Source: Siderastrea siderea
Lineage: Eukaryota; Cnidaria; Anthozoa; Scleractinia; Rhizangiidae
Length of the DNA stretch: 64,000 nt
Direction of reading: 5' to 3'
Assembly (NCBI GenBank): GCA_964030785.1
Contig: OZ034971.1
Span: 39,133,804-39,197,803, forward strand
The notes beneath the pieces were generated by a model that did not search any database, was not told the DNA's origin, and saw only the letters and a list, made by a program, of their open reading frames with translations. This document shows positions 60,801-64,000 of this stretch, in pieces. Positions within the stretch are counted from its first letter, which is position 1, and every line of letters begins with the position of its first letter. The translations under genes and the position numbers were made by a program.

Positions 60801-62040
60801 TATGACACGACTGGCAACGTTGAGTGGCTTTAAGGTGTCGGGGGTAAGCATACTGGAAATCGGGGCAATCTTTCTGTCGACAGGCTCCACACAACTTGGT
60901 CTTGGTGCATCGATGCATCCCCTCGGTGTTGTAGGGTTTCCAACAATCCGCACAGACATAACTGGACCCGAAAAACCCCGGCAATTTGGTGGTGACATCA
61001 TAATGGTCTTTGTTGTGCAGTAGGATCAGTTGTTTGTCAGAAAGGGGCCCAAACGTCGTGATGTGGAACGATCGCTGCGCATCGACCAGGAGGATCTGAT
61101 AACCTGTGAGGGACGGAGCTTGACTGAATTGGGTCAAGGTGTCGTAGCTGCAAGGACCTGGAGGGACGCGAGCTTCGTCATGGAGCCGCAACGCGAGTTC
61201 CCTTTGAATTTGCCCTCCGTGTCGAATGGCTGACCATTTCGGGTGTTGGTCCACGCGAGCTTTGGCGACCACAAGGGCTCTGGCACAGCAGAGCTCATCG
61301 TCGTTTTTGATTGTTATGACAGACCGTTTGTTAGTTCTCAACAGGTCCATCGTGGGATGACCCGGCTTACCGCGCCGTGGTCTGCCGGTGCCTTGAGGAG
61401 CATGATGGACTTGAGTGATGGATACTTGAAAGGAGTCGTCCATTTCAAATTGTTCGTTGCTGTTCAAGGCTTGGGCTAAACGGTGGAACAGGGCCTCTAC
61501 ACGCTCTGTGTCTTGACGCCATTCACCTGCACGTAAACCCCAGCCCTGAAAATTATTGTGGAGCCTGTTAGAGGCGATAGTGAAGTACAGACGATCTTGA
61601 TCGTGGAGGTCAGGTGCCGTGGTTAACACTTGATTCACGGCTCGACGTAATCCGTCTTGGAGAGCTTGGGTAATGTTTTGACCAGGAATTAAGTTCCCCC
61701 TTTGACGTAAACGGGTATTGAATTGACGTTCACGCACCCCCAGGCGTTGACTCCTCCGATCCACAAAACGTTTGAGTTCAAAGTCGAAGGCACCCTCTTC
61801 ATTGGTATCCAATCCTCCACCAGTTTGTTCAAGGAGTTGGGTTTGAAAGGCACGTTGGCGTTCGAAGCGATCCAACGCCTCTTCACAAATCTCATCACTG
61901 TCCGCCATCTCTTCGGGGTCATCAGGGGAATTTGTTGTCGTCTCTTCTTCTGGCTCTGACATCTCTAGTCCAAGCAATGACATCATCTCATGTGTGGCGA
62001 GGCCACTAGGCCCCGCTTCGTCCTCTTGGCGAGAGGACAT
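57841..62040 (-). CDS. Protein-primed family-B DNA polymerase (Polinton pPolB)
   Basis: Encodes 1,399 residues with no stop. The N-terminal third (1 to about 340) is acidic, then helical and basic. Residues about 350-500 are a Cys/His-rich region with several CxxC pairs (YVCADCWKPYN, RCQSCHRDFF, DCPSCHEY), likely zinc-binding. The 3'-5' exonuclease follows: FFDIEA (Exo I, about 538), HNFQGYDGYF (Exo II, about 596) and YCESDVRLL (Exo III, about 724). The polymerase motifs are YIDVTSLYP (A, about 967), KMMLNSMWGKFG (B, about 1158) and YYDTDSVIF (C, about 1253). All catalytic acidic residues are present. The large size and inserts match Polinton polymerases, which copy linear DNA from a terminal protein primer. 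The first ATG at 62040 lies 35 bases from a TATA box on this strand. Confidence 0.95.
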   Translation of the reverse strand: MSSRQEDEAGPSGLATHEMMSLLGLEMSEPEEETTTNSPDDPEEMADSDEICEEALDRFERQRAFQTQLLEQTGGGLDTNEEGAFDFELKRFVDRRSQRLGVRERQFNTRLRQRGNLIPGQNITQALQDGLRRAVNQVLTTAPDLHDQDRLYFTIASNRLHNNFQGWGLRAGEWRQDTERVEALFHRLAQALNSNEQFEMDDSFQVSITQVHHAPQGTGRPRRGKPGHPTMDLLRTNKRSVITIKNDDELCCARALVVAKARVDQHPKWSAIRHGGQIQRELALRLHDEARVPPGPCSYDTLTQFSQAPSLTGYQILLVDAQRSFHITTFGPLSDKQLILLHNKDHYDVTTKLPGFFGSSYVCADCWKPYNTEGMHRCTKTKLCGACRQKDCPDFQYAYPRHLKATQRCQSCHRDFFGDTCYQAHASKTHAGKPITDSKFSVCSQRHRCRDCYQQNVGLSNIERHHCWHVDCPSCHEYVPIKDHRCFIQRAPQEKKRKRTRQKGPRAKRGAAAATATPSAPEEEEEEEELPPLHVFFDIEAMQPQEKHIANLVVAETDDDVNHPTQRFFGPFCIRDFLEWLDSLTLHDTRQVIVLAHNFQGYDGYFILHQYYDDNRIVQQLRNGCKLLEVKHDRIRFIDSMSFFQMPLSAFPKTFGLTELCKGYFPHKFNQPGDYYQNYVGILPSRDHYMPETMSPQDRQAFETWHQEQRDKGVVFNFKEELTAYCESDVRLLKQGCLTFKRLFEDLTGFNPFEHVTIASACNRDLRRNRMIPNSIASEPVRGSWRNKINQSLPALHWLTWCDHQLRQRALQDLNPDDLLASAYPDHHRQYVQHVRNAGEYKIPGTNTHVDGYCPDTHTVYEFQGCFWHGCPTCYPNRHEKHASHCDRTMQDVYETTQQKTQQLRDQGYKVIEMWGCEWEHLLKTQPEIDSFVQGLDFIEPLKPREAFCGGRTNAVKLYHHITPGQKIHYIDVTSLYPWVNKKSIYPKGHPTILSQPGHTDIHQYFGLIQCEVLPPRELYHPVLPYRHDGKLLFPLCARCVEEEMDKPLLDRSYHCPHTDEERTLTSTWCTPELVKAVELGYQVQYIHEVWHFEQTCEGLFEDYVNTWLKIKQEASGWPKQDMTEEEKQDYIQKYFEHEGIQLDYNKIQKNPGLRTLAKMMLNSMWGKFGQRLNKTQIQTFDDPQAFHQFLETDTLDIRHVSVINDDMVEVFYQHQEEDIPVSPNLNIFVAAFTTCHARLKLYEALESLGERVLYYDTDSVIFIQNEGQTNPELGRYLGDFTSELSKDEYIEEFVSGGPKNYGYTTNQGHVECKVRGFRLNSEGKTQLNYHIMRQNVQDEIQKPLLKPRQIQVTKTHHIVRKPKTYELYTQPQHKWYQLVYDKRVLDPQTFFTYPYGYQ

Positions 62041-62230
62041 GATCAGATGAACTTGGTGGTGACCGGTGCTCGGCTTTTATAGGGATTAAAGTCATTTCCT
62101 CGCAAAGTATTGTGGGCCAACTAGGGTGGGGGGACCCCCCTCCCCCCTCCCTAGATAGGCCATGATGCATTGCGAGGAATGATCCCAGAGACTATAAAAC
62201 AGATCGACCCTCGAGGTGAGTCATCTCAAA
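62041..62230. promoter_or_regulatory. Divergent promoter with two TATA boxes and an inverted upstream element
   Basis: A minus-strand TATAAAA (62081-62075) serves the polymerase and a plus-strand TATAAAA (62193-62199) serves the other direction; each is 31-35 bp before its ATG. Between them an element reading TCATTTCCTCGCAAAGTATT at 62092 is mirrored, inverted, by TTGCGAGGAATGA at 62170-62182, next to GGCC on both sides. The symmetry suggests one factor driving both genes. Confidence 0.75.
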
Positions 62231-62638
62231 ATGGACTCTGCCCATGAGAAGCTGTTGGAAACATTTGAAGAATTCGAAATAGATTTGGAAGTGGAGGACA
62301 TCTTGGAGAAAGTCAAGAGGGAGGTGCTGTTGGAGGACGAAAGCATTCGTGAGTTTGCCGAACGTTTAAAGGAACTGGAGCCGGAAAAAGTCGAAGCCCA
62401 GAGACGCCGAGCAGAACAGGCGGTTCCATTTCATTCACGGTGCTACCCTCAATTAACGTGTGACTGGTTTGTCGAGGGGCTCGACTACTGTTGTGATTAC
62501 TGGAGGTACCAATTTAAACGTCCAGCTACACCTCCGCCAGCACCGCCACCATCGCCCAATGTCCAGCGAAAGCGAGGGCCTCCGCCGCAGCAACCGACGA
62601 CGACGCACGACGTACCGACCAAACAACGACGACCTTAA
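62231..62638 (+). CDS. Small acidic helical protein with Cys motif and Pro-rich tail (unknown)
   Basis: ATG 62231 (context AAAATGG) gives 135 residues; the frame opens 15 bases earlier only at a GTG. The first 70 residues are strongly acidic and helical (FEEFEIDLEVEDILEKVKRE). A short Cys-rich part follows (SRCYPQLTCDWFVEGLDYCC), then a Pro-rich, basic tail (PPPAPPPSP; KRGPPPQQP). The next gene starts inside its 3' end in another frame. Position next to a strong divergent promoter suggests an early gene, perhaps acting on host proteins. I do not recognise a family. LTCDW falls short of an LxCxE-type pocket motif. Confidence 0.65.
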   Translation: MDSAHEKLLETFEEFEIDLEVEDILEKVKREVLLEDESIREFAERLKELEPEKVEAQRRRAEQAVPFHSRCYPQLTCDWFVEGLDYCCDYWRYQFKRPATPPPAPPPSPNVQRKRGPPPQQPTTTHDVPTKQRRP

Positions 62639-63569
62639 CGACTCGAACGACGACTTTGACGACAAGAACGACATAGACTATGACCCGAACGACGACGACG
62701 ACGACGACGACGAAACGACAGAGTTACTGACGAAAGACGAACGACGACGGAGACGGAACGCAATCAAAAAAGCCCGGTACAAGGACCGTTACCCAGAGAA
62801 AGCCCGAGCGAGGAATATTGTGAAAAAAGCCTGCTACCGAAGTAAGTATCCTGAGAAAGTGCGTGCTGCCAAAAAACGATACCGAGAAAAATATCCTGAT
62901 CGAGTGCGGGAGTCCAAAAGGCGTTATGAGGCTACCCATCGGGAGCAACGGACTGTCCAGAAAAGAGAATGGGGCCGAAACAACCGAGCACGTTGCAGAG
63001 ATTACGAGCGGAAGTATAGAGAGAAACATCGGGAACGTTTGAGAGCCGCTAAAAGGTACTACTACAACAACAAAGGGAAGCACGTGCCTGCAAACCCCAA
63101 AACACTGCGGGTGGTATTGACTGAGTATAGAACGCAGCCTTCTCTGGAAACGTATTTGAATAACTTTTGTAACTCATTACCTTCTGTAGAGAGACAGAAA
63201 ACGGAAGAGAAAATCAAAGCATTAGGACCTTTGAAACTGACCATTCCCTTGGAGGACTTTAAGAAATCGACGCCTAAAATGTCTGAGAACTTTTCTTTTT
63301 GTGAATCATTTCTAGAGGAGAATTATACTCTCACGGATATGGATTCGGGGGGTGTGCAAGTCATGGACCCCCCTGACTTGGGCCCCCCTGACTTGGAGGA
63401 CTTTTCGTCTTTGTTGCAGAACATAACGCCTGACGAGTGGGCCGAGTTACTGAAGGATGTGGAGGACTCTTGTTCCTTTGATTTGGAGGCATTGGTGCCC
63501 CCCGAAGACCTCGTTCATGACATGACACCCGACGAGGGCGTTGATTTGATGTTTGATTTAGTGACTTGA
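62559..63569 (+). CDS. Basic-repeat protein with acidic C terminus (putative viral regulator)
   Basis: ATG 62559 overlaps the previous gene by 80 bases in another frame; the next AUG must be reached by leaky scanning, reinitiation or splicing. The protein has 336 residues. It starts with a Ser/Arg-rich segment and an Asp/Asn-rich run, then four to five copies of a basic unit of about 18 residues built on RYxxxYPEKxRA (KARYKDRYPEKARARN; RSKYPEKVRAAKKRY; REKYPDRVRESKRRY). The last 80 residues are acidic and hydrophobic, with two PDE(W/G)..(L/M) segments like activation domains. Basic repeats plus an acidic tail suggest a DNA-binding transcription regulator of the element; this is inference. Confidence 0.7.
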   Translation: MSSESEGLRRSNRRRRTTYRPNNDDLNDSNDDFDDKNDIDYDPNDDDDDDDETTELLTKDERRRRRNAIKKARYKDRYPEKARARNIVKKACYRSKYPEKVRAAKKRYREKYPDRVRESKRRYEATHREQRTVQKREWGRNNRARCRDYERKYREKHRERLRAAKRYYYNNKGKHVPANPKTLRVVLTEYRTQPSLETYLNNFCNSLPSVERQKTEEKIKALGPLKLTIPLEDFKKSTPKMSENFSFCESFLEENYTLTDMDSGGVQVMDPPDLGPPDLEDFSSLLQNITPDEWAELLKDVEDSCSFDLEALVPPEDLVHDMTPDEGVDLMFDLVT

Positions 63570-63763
63570 ACATTCGTATTTGGCAGAACATTGTTTTATT
63601 TGTTTTATCAGAAAACACGTGGATCATTATTGTCTACACCACAATGGGTTCTGTCTGTCTCCAAATGTGGTTGACACTACATCTTTGTTTGAGACAGTAG
63701 AACCAATCAATGAGACATTTTCATTTTTTATTGACTCAACATGTAACTGTGTTAATTAAATGT
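63570..63763. other. Convergent 3' ends of the two right-hand Polinton genes
   Basis: AT-rich spacer. Minus-strand AATAAA occurs at 63732-63727; plus-strand ATTAAA occurs at 63755. No gene. Confidence 0.6.
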
Positions 63764-64000
63764 TTACAATTTTAAACGTTTCTTGGCTTGCATGATTTTC
63801 TTGACGACCCGTTCCGTCTTGTTTTTCTTGCCGGGTAATCGATCAATGGCTTGGATCATCTTCGTATCGGCTTTCCATTTATCTTGCAAATTCTTGGCAC
63901 GGCTGTAATCAATGTCGTGTTGCTTAGCAATCTGGTCCAAGCGATTGATCCCGGGATCCCCACGTTTCAGACGTTTGGCCAAATGCGTGCCAGGGCCCAT
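63764..64000 (-). CDS. Phospholipase-A2-like domain protein (partial)
   Basis: The frame reaches the window edge; its first Met is the last codon in view, and it very likely continues beyond, so the N terminus is unknown. The visible 78 residues contain GPGTHLAKRL (calcium-loop-like GPG) and AKQHDIDYSRAKN, with the HD pair and following Tyr of the PLA2-like active site seen in parvoviral VP1 and in some Polinton/adintovirus proteins. A very basic tail follows (KKIMQAKKRLKL). In viruses such domains open endosomal membranes during entry; here that is only an analogy. A minus-strand AATAAA at 63732-63727 follows the stop. Confidence 0.75.
   Translation of the reverse strand: MGPGTHLAKRLKRGDPGINRLDQIAKQHDIDYSRAKNLQDKWKADTKMIQAIDRLPGKKNKTERVVKKIMQAKKRLKL

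Larger units (their letters stand above)
57700..64000. mobile_element. Polinton/Maverick (adintovirus-like) element, one end, incomplete
   Basis: The gene set is a protein-primed family-B DNA polymerase (minus), two overlapping plus-strand genes and a phospholipase-A2-like gene (minus). The polymerase plus a PLA2-like virion-type gene fits the virus-like Polinton/adintovirus group. Capsid, ATPase, protease and integrase genes would be expected to the right of 64000 and are not visible. Gene spacing is tight and GC content is higher than in the surrounding DNA, a compositional break at about 57.8 kb. Confidence 0.85.

Noticed and set aside
58594..61479. Several plus-strand frames opposite the polymerase
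   Set aside because: They are antisense shadows of the polymerase gene.
62231..62638. LxCxE-type retinoblastoma-binding motif
   Set aside because: The sequence reads LTCDW; the required Glu is absent.

Overview
This is animal genomic DNA, most likely from a cnidarian and probably a stony coral. Genes have short spliced exons, intergenic DNA is AT-rich, and the repeats are of animal type: Tx1/L1-like and CR1-like LINEs, PIF/Harbinger, Polinton/Maverick, and many short terminal-inverted-repeat (TIR) elements. The helical-domain plus NHL-propeller protein is, from memory, an architecture common in corals. No species can be named from sequence alone.

Layout. 1-1.6 kb: no clear gene. 1.6-20.1 kb: one minus-strand L1-like LINE (ORF1, endonuclease, reverse transcriptase, C-terminal Cys motif) split in two by a 13.8-kb non-coding insertion that carries CCTGGTTAACCAGG-type repeats at both ends and several nested small DNA transposons. 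20.1-21.0 kb: half of a TTAA-flanked foldback element. 21.2-25.0 kb: a spliced, plus-strand NADPH-oxidase/ferric-reductase-like gene with an EF-hand-like N-terminal part and an unusual C-terminal membrane segment. 25.2-34.8 kb: non-coding DNA with miniature elements. 34.8-39.0 kb: a complete PIF/Harbinger transposon (Myb/SANT-like gene, DDE transposase, matching TIRs, TTA target duplication), inserted exactly in the stop codon of the next gene. 39.0-40.7 kb: that gene, a single-exon NHL-propeller protein on the minus strand. 43.4-50.0 kb: three nested foldback elements; the empty target site of the middle one is preserved in the 20-kb relative. 50.1-55.6 kb: SINE, a decayed RS-rich gene fragment, a roughly 80-unit AGAGC array, LINE tails, and a decayed 3' copy of the oxidase gene. 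55.65-57.25 kb: a 5'-truncated CR1-like LINE whose catalytic Asp pair is broken. 57.7-64.0 kb: one end of a Polinton/Maverick (adintovirus-like) element with an intact protein-primed DNA polymerase, a divergent two-TATA promoter, two overlapping early-type genes and the start of a phospholipase-A2-like gene; it runs off the right edge.

How the parts relate. Two cellular genes look functional (the oxidase-like gene and the NHL gene). The rest is mostly mobile DNA at different ages. The Harbinger copy has an intact transposase core and an intact partner gene, and the Polinton polymerase is uninterrupted, so both look young. The LINEs are broken. At least four unrelated-looking families use TTAA target sites, but no TTAA-type transposase is present, so they must have been mobilised from elsewhere.
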